64,000 nt of DNA. Origin: Clostridium nigeriense. GTDB taxonomy: Bacteria > Bacillota > Clostridia > Clostridiales > Clostridiaceae. This document shows, in pieces, positions 48,825-58,621 of this stretch. Location: positions 717,046 to 781,045 of the forward strand of contig NZ_LT575472.1 of NCBI RefSeq assembly GCF_900086595.1, in the 5' to 3' direction. Each line of letters begins with the position of its first letter. Position 1 is the stretch's first letter. The notes under the pieces are model-generated. The model ran no database searches and had not been told where the DNA came from. It saw nothing but the letters and a program-made list of their open reading frames with translations. The translations under genes and the position numbers were made by a program.

Positions 48825-49172
48825 TTAAATATTCTTAGAATATTCCTCGAAATTTTCTTTAAATATTATTTTTAATAACTCATATGGTACTTGTTGATTA
48901 TTAAAAATTTGTAGCATACCTTTAGGTGTTAGTTTATATTCTAGCAATTCTTCTTTGTAAAAATTAATGTTCTTTGACTCAATATTAATATGATCTTTAA
49001 ATGGAATAATGCGAACAAAATTATTATCTACATAAAATGAAGGTAATTTAGCCCAGAATTTTTCATTGATAGTTTGAGTAGTGCTTTCACAGATAATTCT
49101 ATATAAAAGATTAAATCTTTGTTTTGTTTCTTCATCAAAATTTTCTAAATAATTATATATATCCTCTTTCAT
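48825..49172 (-). CDS. DUF1801/YdhG-like protein
   Basis: 115-residue soluble protein. Features: YLENFDEETKQRFNLLYRII, EKFWAKLPSFYVDNNFVRIIPFKDHINIE, then PYELLKIIFKEN, in the order seen in DUF1801/YdhG (frataxin-like) proteins. A longer frame reaches 49238, but the only good ribosome binding site (GGGAG, seven bases) serves the ATG at 49172. Some family members are proposed iron chaperones; for this one function is unknown. Confidence 0.7.
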   Translation of the reverse strand: MKEDIYNYLENFDEETKQRFNLLYRIICESTTQTINEKFWAKLPSFYVDNNFVRIIPFKDHINIESKNINFYKEELLEYKLTPKGMLQIFNNQQVPYELLKIIFKENFEEYSKNI

Positions 49173-49263
49173 TTTTAAACTCCCATTTCTAGAAAAAAAC
49201 ATTAGTTTAATTATACCATTATTAACTATATTTACCATGAAAATTTGTTAATTATAAAGAAAA

Positions 49264-49400
49264 AAGCATTATATTCTTTTTTCTACATAGTCCAAATTTC
49301 TTTGATTTCATCTGAAATTACACAAATTGGGTCCATATGAATTACAAGATGGATATTAGGATCTTGAGATGCTTCAATTATGTTTTTTATTTTATTCATT
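49264..49400 (-). pseudogene. Fragment of a cation diffusion facilitator gene (remnant A)
   Basis: The minus strand encodes NIHLVIHMDPICVISDEIKE, nearly identical to the C-terminal cytoplasmic domain of the intact efflux gene at 56627-57808. Homology continues as TGGA-CTATGTAGAAA where the intact gene has TGGAACTATGTAGAAA, a one-base deletion that ends the frame. The membrane domain is missing. Confidence 0.85.
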
Positions 49401-49453
49401 TGTAAGATTATTGAATAATTTTTGGAATATTGTAGAAAAATAAAAAAAAGATA

Positions 49454-49503
49454 TTGAAATGTAATTGTTTTTAGTATATTATATAAATGTAAACACGAGT
49501 TCA
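49454..49503 (+). promoter_or_regulatory. Promoter and LacI-type operator of the beta-glucoside operon
   Basis: TTGAAA (49454-49459), 17-bp spacer, TATTAT (49477-49482), followed at the expected start of transcription by TAAACACGAGTTCA (49490-49503). The same 14-mer lies at the promoter of the LacI-family gene (54500-54513). Confidence 0.7.
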
Positions 49504-49669
49504 CTAAATGTTTTATATTATATAAAGTATTTATGAATTATAGGTTATGGTATTTGTAAAGTAATATGAAAGTTGTTTATTATACAGGTGGAAGACAGTT
49601 AAACTTATATAAATAAGCAATAAAAGATAAAATTTTATTTAAAGAACAGATTTATTTTTTTACAACAAA

Positions 49670-49683
49670 TAAACGCGCGTTTA
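49670..49683 (+). promoter_or_regulatory. Second operator: perfect palindrome TAAACGCGCGTTTA
   Basis: A 14-bp perfect palindrome with the central CG typical of LacI-family sites, 62 bp before the kinase start codon. It matches TAAACACGAGTTCA at most positions and may allow looping with the upstream site. The 240-bp leader (49504-49741) otherwise shows no gene. Confidence 0.7.
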
Positions 49684-49744
49684 AGAATAGTTCATATATT
49701 ATAAGAAGATAACTTGTAAGACATTTATTAAAAGGAGAGATGTT

Positions 49745-50644
49745 ATGGAAAAAATTAACTTAGGAATAGATATAGGAGGAACATTCATTAAGTATGCATT
49801 AGTGGATACACAATATAACATTAAAGAGAAGTGGAAAATTGAAACTATTAAATGCGATACTGCAGCAGAATTTTATGATTACATATGTTCAAATATAAAA
49901 CTAATTGATGAAATTGATGTAATCGGGATAAGTGCACCAGGGCTTATTGATGAAAATTCCAATGTTAAATCATATGCTGCTCCTAAGGTAGCCATTATGT
50001 ATGGTACAAATATAAACGATGAAATCAAGAAAAGAACACATAAAAAAGTGGCATCAATTAATGATGCAAAATCAGCAGGATTATGTGAATTTAAAATAGG
50101 AAATGCAAAAGGAAGCAAATCTTCAGCATTTTTAATCATAGGAACAGGAACTGGTGGATGCATATGTGATGAAAATGGAGTTGTATATGGAAAAGATGCA
50201 TTTGCAGGAGAATTTCATAATATGCCTTTTGTAAACGATAAGATAGGTGGTCTTGATAAGATGGGCGATTATGCATCGATAACGGGGCTAATAAATGTAT
50301 ATAACAGCAAAGCTGACATAGATGAGCAGGTTCAGTATGGATATGAAGTATGCAAGAAGTACATAGCTGGAAACAAAATAGCTAAATTATCAGTAGATGA
50401 GTGGATAAGAAACATAGTAGCTCAATTAATAGTAATTACAGTTTTCTATAATCCAGAAGTTATATGCATAGGTGGAGGAATATCAGAAGAAGACTGGTTT
50501 ATCAAAAAATTAAGGGAACAGTATCAGAAGACCTGCATTGAATATTTTGAAGCAGATTTTATTACTACTAAAATTGATAGATGCAAGTACAATAATGATG
50601 CCAACATATTAGGGGCAATTATAAATGCTTCTATAAAAAGATAG
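49745..50644 (+). CDS. bglK: ROK-family sugar kinase, beta-glucoside kinase-like
   Basis: 299-residue cytoplasmic kinase. ATP-binding motif LGIDIGGTFIKYALVD at the N terminus, IGISAPGLID, SINDAKSAGLCE and IGTGTGGCI follow the ROK pattern. It lacks the CxCGxxGCxE zinc motif of glucokinases and NagC-type regulators, as do BglK enzymes that phosphorylate cellobiose and other beta-glucosides. First gene of the operon, with GGAGAG six bases before the ATG. It may phosphorylate disaccharide or free glucose that was not modified by the PTS. Confidence 0.85.
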   Translation: MEKINLGIDIGGTFIKYALVDTQYNIKEKWKIETIKCDTAAEFYDYICSNIKLIDEIDVIGISAPGLIDENSNVKSYAAPKVAIMYGTNINDEIKKRTHKKVASINDAKSAGLCEFKIGNAKGSKSSAFLIIGTGTGGCICDENGVVYGKDAFAGEFHNMPFVNDKIGGLDKMGDYASITGLINVYNSKADIDEQVQYGYEVCKKYIAGNKIAKLSVDEWIRNIVAQLIVITVFYNPEVICIGGGISEEDWFIKKLREQYQKTCIEYFEADFITTKIDRCKYNNDANILGAIINASIKR

Positions 50645-50721
50645 AATGTTTTGTTTCAAGAAGAAATAGTTTAAAAATAAATTTATAGATAGGTTAATAT
50701 TAAATAGTTAATTTACATTAA

Positions 50722-52179
<1,458 letters not shown>

Positions 52180-52233
52180 ATTTAGCTCATAATCAATTAA
52201 TATAAATTAGAAAAATTTAAGGAGTGATAAATC

Positions 52234-52536
52234 ATGAAAAAAATATTATTAGTATGTTCAGCAGGAATGTCTACAAGTTTACTTGTAAATAAAATGAAAG
52301 AAGCAGCAAAGGCAAAAGGAATTGAAGTATGGATAGATGCTCTTCCAGTAGCAGAATGCAGTACCGCTATTGATGGGGTAGACATAGTTCTTTTAGGACC
52401 TCAAGTACGTTTTCAAAAAACAATTGTTGAAAAGCTTGTAGATGGCAGAATACCAGTGGAAGTAATCGACATGAGATTATATGGAACTATGAATGGAAAA
52501 GCAATTTTAGAAGATGCACTAAGCAAAATTAATTAA
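52234..52536 (+). CDS. PTS EIIB, lactose/cellobiose family
   Basis: 100-residue phosphotransfer protein; phospho-Cys8 lies in LLVCSAGMSTSLL, followed by VLLGPQVRFQ. AAGGAG site nine bases upstream. Second PTS of this family in the window; this one is tied to beta-glucoside genes. Confidence 0.96.
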   Translation: MKKILLVCSAGMSTSLLVNKMKEAAKAKGIEVWIDALPVAECSTAIDGVDIVLLGPQVRFQKTIVEKLVDGRIPVEVIDMRLYGTMNGKAILEDALSKIN

Positions 52537-52554
52537 GAAATAGGGGGAAATACA

Positions 52555-53916
52555 ATGAGTTTTATGGAAAGATTTCAAGGAGCTATTGAAAAAATATTAG
52601 TACCTATAGCTTCAAAGTTAAATGCACAGAGACATGTGTGCGCAGTAAGAGATGCCTTTATATTATCATTCCCATTAACTATGGCAGGTTCTTTAGTGGT
52701 ATTACTTAATAATGTTTTCTTATCAGCAGATGGATTTATGTTTAAATTATTACAGTTTGATAAAATATTTCCTAATATAGTTAAATTCCAGACTGTATTC
52801 GCTCCAGTTGTTAAAGGTTCAGCTGATATTTTCTCAATACTAATAGTATTTTTAATAGCAAGAAACCTTGCAAAGTCACTTAAGGGTGATGATTTATTGA
52901 CAGGATTAACAGCAATTTCTGTTTACTTTATAATATATCCGGATTATTTTAATAATGAAGGCGTAAATTATATTACAACTCAATATACGGGAGCTCAGGG
53001 ATTATTCGTAGCAATTTTAGTTGCTTTATTAGTTGGTGAATTAATGTCTAGATTATCAAAGTCTGATAAATTAGAAATTAAAATGCCGGAACAAGTACCA
53101 CCAGCAGTTGCAAGATCATTCAAAGTATTAATACCAATTATTATTACAACTATATTATTCGCAGTTATTAACTACTTTGTTAAGATGGTTGCGCCAGGTG
53201 GATTACATGAATTAATATACAACATAATCCAAACTCCATTAACTAAAATGAGTCAAAGCATATTCTCAGTAATTATATTAGCATTCTTATCTCAATCACT
53301 TTGGGTTATGGGGATACATGGACCAAATACTATAGCAGCAATAAGAGATACTATGTTTGCAGAAGCAGGTAATGCAAACCTATTACACGTTGCTAGTCAA
53401 GGGACTGCATGGGGGGCTCCTTATCCAATAACATACAGTGGTCTAGCTAGTGCTTTCTCTGAATATGGAGGTTCAGGATGTACATTAGGTTTAATTATAG
53501 CTATGTTAATATTCTGTAAAACAAAGGAAACAAGAAGTATAGCTAAACTTTCTTTAGCACCAGGAATATTTAATATAAATGAAATGGTTATATTTGGATT
53601 ACCAATAGTTTTAAATCCAATTTATATAATTCCATTTATATTAGCACCAGTTGTAAACATAATGATTGGTTATGTAGCAGTAATGGTTCTTAAAATTATG
53701 CCACCGGTAGTAATTGGTATTCCTTGGACAACTCCAGGACCATTAATGCCGTTCTTAGGGACAGGTGGAAATATCACAGCATTAATTGTAGGATTCATAT
53801 GTCTTGCAGTGAGTGTATTAATATATGCACCTTTTGTAATAGCAGCAAATAAAGCAGAAATGGTTGAAGAAGAATCACAAAGTGGAATCAAATTAGAAGA
53901 AGAAATAGCAAAATAA
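52555..53916 (+). CDS. PTS EIIC, lactose/cellobiose family
   Basis: 453-residue membrane permease with about ten helices. Landmarks: QRHVCAVRDAFILSFPLTMAG, MPEQVPPAVARSF, LWVMGIHGPN, GGSGCTLGL and FNINEMVIFGLPIVLNP. It lies 18 nt after EIIB. Probable substrate cellobiose or an aryl beta-glucoside, from context. Confidence 0.95.
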   Translation: MSFMERFQGAIEKILVPIASKLNAQRHVCAVRDAFILSFPLTMAGSLVVLLNNVFLSADGFMFKLLQFDKIFPNIVKFQTVFAPVVKGSADIFSILIVFLIARNLAKSLKGDDLLTGLTAISVYFIIYPDYFNNEGVNYITTQYTGAQGLFVAILVALLVGELMSRLSKSDKLEIKMPEQVPPAVARSFKVLIPIIITTILFAVINYFVKMVAPGGLHELIYNIIQTPLTKMSQSIFSVIILAFLSQSLWVMGIHGPNTIAAIRDTMFAEAGNANLLHVASQGTAWGAPYPITYSGLASAFSEYGGSGCTLGLIIAMLIFCKTKETRSIAKLSLAPGIFNINEMVIFGLPIVLNPIYIIPFILAPVVNIMIGYVAVMVLKIMPPVVIGIPWTTPGPLMPFLGTGGNITALIVGFICLAVSVLIYAPFVIAANKAEMVEEESQSGIKLEEEIAK

Positions 53917-54022
53917 ATCTAAAAATATTACTGCAGATGTAGTATGTTAAAGAATTGTAGTGAATCAATATAATGAACTAAACAATCGCAAAATTTAAGG
54001 ATTTAGAATAGGAGATTTAGAA

Positions 54023-54337
54023 ATGGATGGAATTGAATTAATAGCTTTTGATATAATTAGTAATGTTGGAATGGCAAAATCATTAGCTATTGAGGCGTTA
54101 AGAAATGTCAGAGAAGGAAAGTATGATGAAGCAGAAAAGAAGATGAATGAATCATCTGAATATCTTGTAAAAGGACATCATGCACATACTTCATTGATAC
54201 AAAAAGAAGCAGCTGGAGAAAAGGTTGAATTCTCATTAATAATAATGCATGCAGAAGATCAAATGATGGCTGCTGAGACAATTAAATCATTAATTGAAGA
54301 AATGATAGAAATATTCAAGCAGTTAAATGATAAATAA
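54023..54337 (+). CDS. PTS EIIA, lactose/cellobiose family
   Basis: 104-residue helical phosphocarrier with GMAKSLAIEALRNVREGKYDE and the active His in IIMHAEDQMMAAE near residue 77. It follows EIIC after a 106-nt gap without an obvious terminator, so it completes the operon's PTS. Confidence 0.95.
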   Translation: MDGIELIAFDIISNVGMAKSLAIEALRNVREGKYDEAEKKMNESSEYLVKGHHAHTSLIQKEAAGEKVEFSLIIMHAEDQMMAAETIKSLIEEMIEIFKQLNDK

Positions 54338-54463
54338 TTTAAAAAGTAAAAAGTAAAAAGTAAAAGGAAACTAAATAAGTATATTTATAAAGATACCTAT
54401 ATATTAAATGCAAAAAAGTACTTAGTATATAGGTATTTCGTTATGTTCGTAAATAATAAAATA
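54338..54463 (+). other. Intergenic: short tandem repeat and weak terminator
   Basis: AAAAAGT is repeated three times directly after the EIIA gene (54341-54362). A stem ATACCTATATA / TATATAGGTAT (about 54392-54436) with a weak TTTCGTT tail is the probable operon terminator. Confidence 0.55.
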
Positions 54464-54513
54464 TTGAAAAACTAAAGCAAATAATATAGTATTATACTAT
54501 AAACACGAGTTCA
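54464..54513 (+). promoter_or_regulatory. Promoter and operator of the LacI-family regulator
   Basis: TTGAAA (54464-54469), 17-bp spacer, TAGTAT (54487-54492), then TAAACACGAGTTCA (54500-54513) at the start of transcription. Identity of this 14-mer with that at 49490 suggests autoregulation and operon control by the same protein. Confidence 0.7.
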
Positions 54514-54537
54514 AGGCTGAAAGGAGGATAAGTTTTT

Positions 54538-55584
54538 ATGAATAGCAGTGAAATTGCAAAACTTGCAGGAGTATCACGTAGTACTGTATCTAGAGTTATA
54601 AATAATTATTCAAATGTTCCAAAAGAAACAAGAGAAAAAGTCTTAAGGATAATTAAAGAATATGATTATGTACCACATGCTTCAGCAAGAATGCTTGCTG
54701 GAAGTAAAAACAGGGTTATTGGTTTATTTATTATAGATTTGATACACAAAGAAGAGGGTCTTAAAAATAGAATTACCAAAAGTCCATATTATTTAGAATT
54801 CACTAGTTCAGTGATAGAAACCGCCAGTGAAATGGAATATACAGTTCTTGTTCATATAATACATACTGTTGAAGGTTACGAGAAAATCAAAGCGTGTTTT
54901 TATAACAAGACTATTTCTGGGGGGATTTTTATAGGACAGAATGATGATGATGAATCCATAAAAGCAATAATTGACAGAGGGTATAAGGTTGTATTAGTTG
55001 ATCAGTCAATTAAACCTGATGATGTTACATACAATAAGTGTATGATAGTAAATGCTGACAATTACAATGGTGCCTATACTGCTACAAAATATCTTATAGA
55101 TATGAATCATAGAAAAATAGCACATATTACAGGCGGCACAGATAAATTTTCATCAAATGACAGAATTAGAGGATATAAAAAAGCATTGGAAGATTCGGGG
55201 ATAAAAGTAGATAGAAATTTAATAATAAATAGTGAATTTATTGAAAATGCTGGATATGATGCTACTAAGAAATTATTTAGTAGAAACATTAAGTTTACGG
55301 CTATTTTCGCTAGTAATGACAAAATAGCATTTGGTGCAATCAAGGCTATAAAAGAAGAAGGGTTCAAAGTTCCAGAGGATATTTCTGTTATAGGATTTGA
55401 TGATATTGAGTCATCAAAATATTTTAATCCACCACTTACTTCAATAAAAATGGCGTTAGTAGAAATGGCGGATATAGCAACAAAATCGATTATTACATCA
55501 ATAGAAAATGATATGAAATTTTCAGCTAATTATGTAATACCAGTCACTTTGGTTGAAAGAAAAAGCTGTAAATTTTTGGAGTGA
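54538..55584 (+). CDS. LacI-family transcriptional regulator
   Basis: 348 residues. The N-terminal helix-turn-helix MNSSEIAKLAGVSRSTVSRV and hinge (YVPHASARMLAGSK) bind DNA; residues 60-345 are a periplasmic-binding-protein-like effector domain with FASNDKIAFGAI and VIGFDDIE. AAAGGAGG precedes the ATG. It follows the beta-glucoside PTS operon and shares its operator, so it is the likely repressor, relieved by a (phospho)glucoside. Confidence 0.94.
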   Translation: MNSSEIAKLAGVSRSTVSRVINNYSNVPKETREKVLRIIKEYDYVPHASARMLAGSKNRVIGLFIIDLIHKEEGLKNRITKSPYYLEFTSSVIETASEMEYTVLVHIIHTVEGYEKIKACFYNKTISGGIFIGQNDDDESIKAIIDRGYKVVLVDQSIKPDDVTYNKCMIVNADNYNGAYTATKYLIDMNHRKIAHITGGTDKFSSNDRIRGYKKALEDSGIKVDRNLIINSEFIENAGYDATKKLFSRNIKFTAIFASNDKIAFGAIKAIKEEGFKVPEDISVIGFDDIESSKYFNPPLTSIKMALVEMADIATKSIITSIENDMKFSANYVIPVTLVERKSCKFLE

Positions 55585-55941
55585 TCGAAAAATAATTAAG
55601 TAAGATATAAGTTGATAATAGGAAAAAGAATAGGAAGTTGCATTTCTTCTTTATTCAAAAGTTAAATAAGGAACATTACAAGCATTAATTTAATACGAAA
55701 AAATCAAGCAAAGTAAATATAATATAAAGAGGTGTACTCTATTAGGCAGATAGTTTCGTTATAAACTTTATTTTCTCTATTTACCTTTGTAATATAAGTG
55801 CAATTAATCCTTACTAATGAGGTCATAATCTATAGTAATAATACAATTATATTCAGCATGTTATTTTCTAATTTCGTTTTTAATTCTCCATTTTCTATAT
55901 CATTATTTGTTTTATTTATTATAGTATTAGTTGATTAAAAA
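55585..55941. other. Intergenic region with decayed sequence
   Basis: About 360 bp without an intact gene. It contains a 3' remnant of a cation efflux gene (55812-55860, minus). The plus strand has AAAGAGGTG near 55727 but no convincing ORF follows it. Confidence 0.6.
55812..55860 (-). pseudogene. 3' end fragment of a cation diffusion facilitator gene (remnant B)
   Basis: The minus strand reads AEYNCIITIDYDLI, matching the last residues of the intact efflux protein (QYNCVITVDYDF). Nothing recognisable of the rest of the gene remains here. Confidence 0.65.
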
Positions 55942-55985
55942 CAAAAAAGCACTCTATTTCTTTTAATAATAGAAGTGCTTTTTTA
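55942..55985. terminator. Bidirectional terminator below the GNAT gene
   Basis: AAAAAAGCACT and AGTGCTTTTTT form the outer stem with an inner CTATT/AATAG extension; T runs occur on both strands. Confidence 0.8.
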
Positions 55986-55987
55986 TA

Positions 55988-56440
55988 TTAGTTTAAAATC
56001 CATACATATAAACACTTTTGTTTTTCGCCAATTTTATACATTTCATTGTAGATTGGCAAATCTACTATTTCTTTAAGTTTGGCACCTATTTTTTCGCAAG
56101 TTTTTCTTGATGGATAGTTATCAGGATTACAAGTTATTATAAGTTTATTCATTCCATGAGCTATTGCTATGGCTTTTATAATTTTACATGCCTTTGCTGC
56201 ATAATTGCTACCCCTATAATTCTCTTCAATAGTATAACCTATATTACCACCATAATAAGTGCCTTCATTGTATCCTATTCTAATATCAATATTTCCTATA
56301 GTTTCATTTAAACCATGAAGAGTAATTTTATATTTATAAGTAGGTACATAATCCTTTGCTTCATTATATGGTATTTTTTCTTCAAGTTTTAAATCGATTT
56401 CACCATTAGTTAAGTAATCAAAATTTTTAAATTCAAACAT
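55988..56440 (-). CDS. GNAT-family N-acetyltransferase (RimJ/RimL type)
   Basis: 150 residues. ETIGNIDIRIG, GNIGYTIEENYRGSNYAAKACK (the acetyl-CoA motif, with RGSNYA in place of RGxGxA) and NPDNYPSRKTCEKIGA, the RimL-type Asn/Ser motif, identify the family. GGAGGT lies seven bases before the ATG. Downstream of the efflux gene and the palindromic element; separate substrate unknown. Confidence 0.88.
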   Translation of the reverse strand: MFEFKNFDYLTNGEIDLKLEEKIPYNEAKDYVPTYKYKITLHGLNETIGNIDIRIGYNEGTYYGGNIGYTIEENYRGSNYAAKACKIIKAIAIAHGMNKLIITCNPDNYPSRKTCEKIGAKLKEIVDLPIYNEMYKIGEKQKCLYVWILN

Positions 56441-56478
56441 TAAGATACCTCCTTTATAGTTAAGAGGAGTAGATTAGT

Positions 56479-56625
56479 TTGACTGGGAGCAAATAAGAGG
56501 TCGCAATCACTTTAATAACTCCGATAAAAGAGGAGTTATTTCCTTTAGTTTTATAATGGGCAAATAAAATATTTTTCTGACTTGGAGCGAATGCGACGGA
56601 AGATAAAATATTTATTTGCCCATTA
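56479..56625. repeat. Palindromic intergenic element next to the efflux gene
   Basis: Two hairpins: AATAACTCC/GGAGTTATT (56514-56540) and a 21-bp stem TAATGGGCAAATAAAATATT.../...TATTTATTTGCCCATTA (56554-56575 with 56605-56625, one bulged A). The loop of the larger one has TGACTTGGAGCGAATGCGAC, echoed at 56479 by TGACTGGGAGCAAAT. Its edge touches the efflux gene stop. It may act as that gene's terminator but is larger than needed, like a REP/MITE-type element. Confidence 0.7.
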
Positions 56626-56626
56626 A

Positions 56627-57808
56627 TTATTCCATGAAGTCGTAATCTACTGTAATTACGCAATTATATTGTGGGTGCTCTGAATGAATTGCTTCTTTAA
56701 TATTTTCAAGCATTTTTTCTTTTTCTTTTTTGTGTCCTGATATTGAAGGAGATACCACTATATCAAATATAAGATTTTTCACATTACCTTCGCCAACTAT
56801 TCTAAAATCATGCATTGATTTTATTTCAGGATATTTTCTTAAAACCGTTTCTACATAGTTCCAAGTTTCTTTAATTTCATCTGTAATTACACAAATCGGA
56901 TCCATATGAATTACTAAATGTATGTTTAAATCCTTAGAAACTTCTCTTTCTGCCATATCTATAACATTATGAATTTCCATTATATCTTTATCTGATGGTA
57001 TTTCAGCATGTAGTGAAGCTATTATTCTTCCTGGGCCATAATTATGAACTATAAGGTCATGAACTCCTGAAATAAGAGGATAAGATAATACTTTTTCGCA
57101 TATTTCATTTACGAGCTCAGGATCCGGTGCTTCACCAAGTAATGGATTAAGAGTTTCTTTAACTAACCCAAAACCTGCATATAAAATTGCTAAGGCAACA
57201 AATACACCAATATATCCATCTATAGGGAAAGTTGTAAACTTAGCTATTAAAAATGAAATAACAACAGTACTAGAAGTAAAGACATCACCTAAAGCATCTG
57301 TTGCAGCAGCTTTTAAGGCAGAAGAGTTAATTTTATTTCCTATAAATTTATTAAAGGAAGATAACCAAAACTTAAAACCAATAGAAACTAATAAAAGTAT
57401 AAAAGGTACAACTTCAAATGTTACTGCTGTAGGATTTAAAATTCTTTCAATAGAAGATTTAATAAATTGAACTCCAACAAGCATAACTAAAAAGGCAACT
57501 AAAAGTGCCGATAAATATTCTATTCTTCCATGGCCAAAAGGATGCTCTGCATCAGCAGGCTTACTTGCCATTTTAAATCCAAGTATAGTAATTATAGAAG
57601 AACCTGCATCTGATAAGTTATTAAAGGCATCAGCAGATATTGCAATGGAGCCAACTAACATACCAACAAAGAATTTAATTAAGAATAAAATAAAATTAAT
57701 TATTATTCCAACAACTCCACCTAAAGTACCATACTTATTACGAACTTTAGGATCTTTAGTGTTTTCAGAGTTTTTAATAAAAGTTTTAACTAAGAATTTT
57801 GATATCAT
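56627..57808 (-). CDS. Cation diffusion facilitator (CDF) family efflux transporter
   Basis: 393-residue divalent metal/proton antiporter. The six-helix domain has metal-site residues in ISADAFNNLSDAGSS (helix 2) and ATDALGDVFTSS (helix 5), and HPFGHGRIEY between helices 2 and 3. The C-terminal cytoplasmic domain (from about 215) includes NIHLVIHMDPICVI and an extra extension of about 80 residues ending QYNCVITVDYDFME, longer than in minimal CDF proteins. AGGAGTG precedes the ATG. Metal (Zn, Mn, Fe or Co) not determinable. Two remnants of the same gene lie at 49264 and 55812. Confidence 0.92.
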   Translation of the reverse strand: MISKFLVKTFIKNSENTKDPKVRNKYGTLGGVVGIIINFILFLIKFFVGMLVGSIAISADAFNNLSDAGSSIITILGFKMASKPADAEHPFGHGRIEYLSALLVAFLVMLVGVQFIKSSIERILNPTAVTFEVVPFILLLVSIGFKFWLSSFNKFIGNKINSSALKAAATDALGDVFTSSTVVISFLIAKFTTFPIDGYIGVFVALAILYAGFGLVKETLNPLLGEAPDPELVNEICEKVLSYPLISGVHDLIVHNYGPGRIIASLHAEIPSDKDIMEIHNVIDMAEREVSKDLNIHLVIHMDPICVITDEIKETWNYVETVLRKYPEIKSMHDFRIVGEGNVKNLIFDIVVSPSISGHKKEKEKMLENIKEAIHSEHPQYNCVITVDYDFME

Positions 57809-58077
57809 TAAATCACTCCTATCCAGTTTAGTATTTCTAAATTTACTTTATTTAAATATTTATTAAATATAATTATTATAAGAAGTCTTATTTGAGTTCC
57901 CAAAATATTAATATCTAGTTATATATAGTATCATAAATTTATTATATACTAAAGTTTAGTAGTTTCAATTATAACAAAATTGAAAAGATAGGGAAGTATC
58001 ATCAAATTGGTGAAATATTATTAAAAGTAATTACGTTAATATATATGAAAGCTAAATTATTTTATAGGAGGAGAATT

Positions 58078-58617
58078 ATGGTTGACAATGAAAATTTCAT
58101 AGACTATTTGAAGAAAAGAGATATTGAAGCTTTAGATTATGTTATCGATAATTATTCAAAAAGAATTTTTAATGTAGCATATAGTGTACTAAAAAATAGT
58201 GAGCTAAGTGAAGAATGCTTAAATGATGTACTACTTAAAATATGGGATAATGTAAAATATTTTAATAGAGAAAAAGAAAAATTTTATCCGTGGATAATAG
58301 CAATAACTAAAAATACAGCAATAGATATTTATAGAAAAGAAATTAAACACTCTAGTAAATTGAATATTGAAGATATAGATTTATATGAAGAATATTCTTT
58401 TGATAAAAGACTAGAAAATAAGGCTAAGTTAAAAGATGTTACTAAAGAAATTAAAGGTATGAATAATATAGATAAAGAAATATTTTTAAGAAAATTTTAT
58501 TTGGATCAACCTAGTAAAATAATAAGTGAAAAAATGGGGTTAACAGATAAATTTATAAACTTAAGAATTTTTAGAGGAAGAAAAAAATTACAAAATAAAT
58601 TTAATATAGGGGAGTGA
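58078..58617 (+). CDS. ECF-type RNA polymerase sigma factor
   Basis: 179-residue extracytoplasmic-function sigma factor. Region 2 (FIDYLKKRDIEALDYVIDNY ... RIFNVAYSVLKNSELSEE) binds core polymerase and the -10; region 4 (FLRKFYLDQPSKIISEKMGL) contains the helix-turn-helix for the -35. An ATG at 58045 lacks a ribosome binding site; ATG at 58078 is preceded by AGGAGGAG. Its stop is four bases from the next gene, a membrane protein that is probably its anti-sigma factor. Confidence 0.93.
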   Translation: MVDNENFIDYLKKRDIEALDYVIDNYSKRIFNVAYSVLKNSELSEECLNDVLLKIWDNVKYFNREKEKFYPWIIAITKNTAIDIYRKEIKHSSKLNIEDIDLYEEYSFDKRLENKAKLKDVTKEIKGMNNIDKEIFLRKFYLDQPSKIISEKMGLTDKFINLRIFRGRKKLQNKFNIGE

Positions 58618-58621
58618 GTAT

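Noticed and set aside
54341..54362. CRISPR-like or satellite repeat (AAAAAGT units)
   Set aside because: Only three 7-bp units with no spacers; simple slippage-type repeat.
56460..56663. Minus-strand open frame across the palindromic element
   Set aside because: It is made of hairpin sequence and the end of the efflux gene in another frame.
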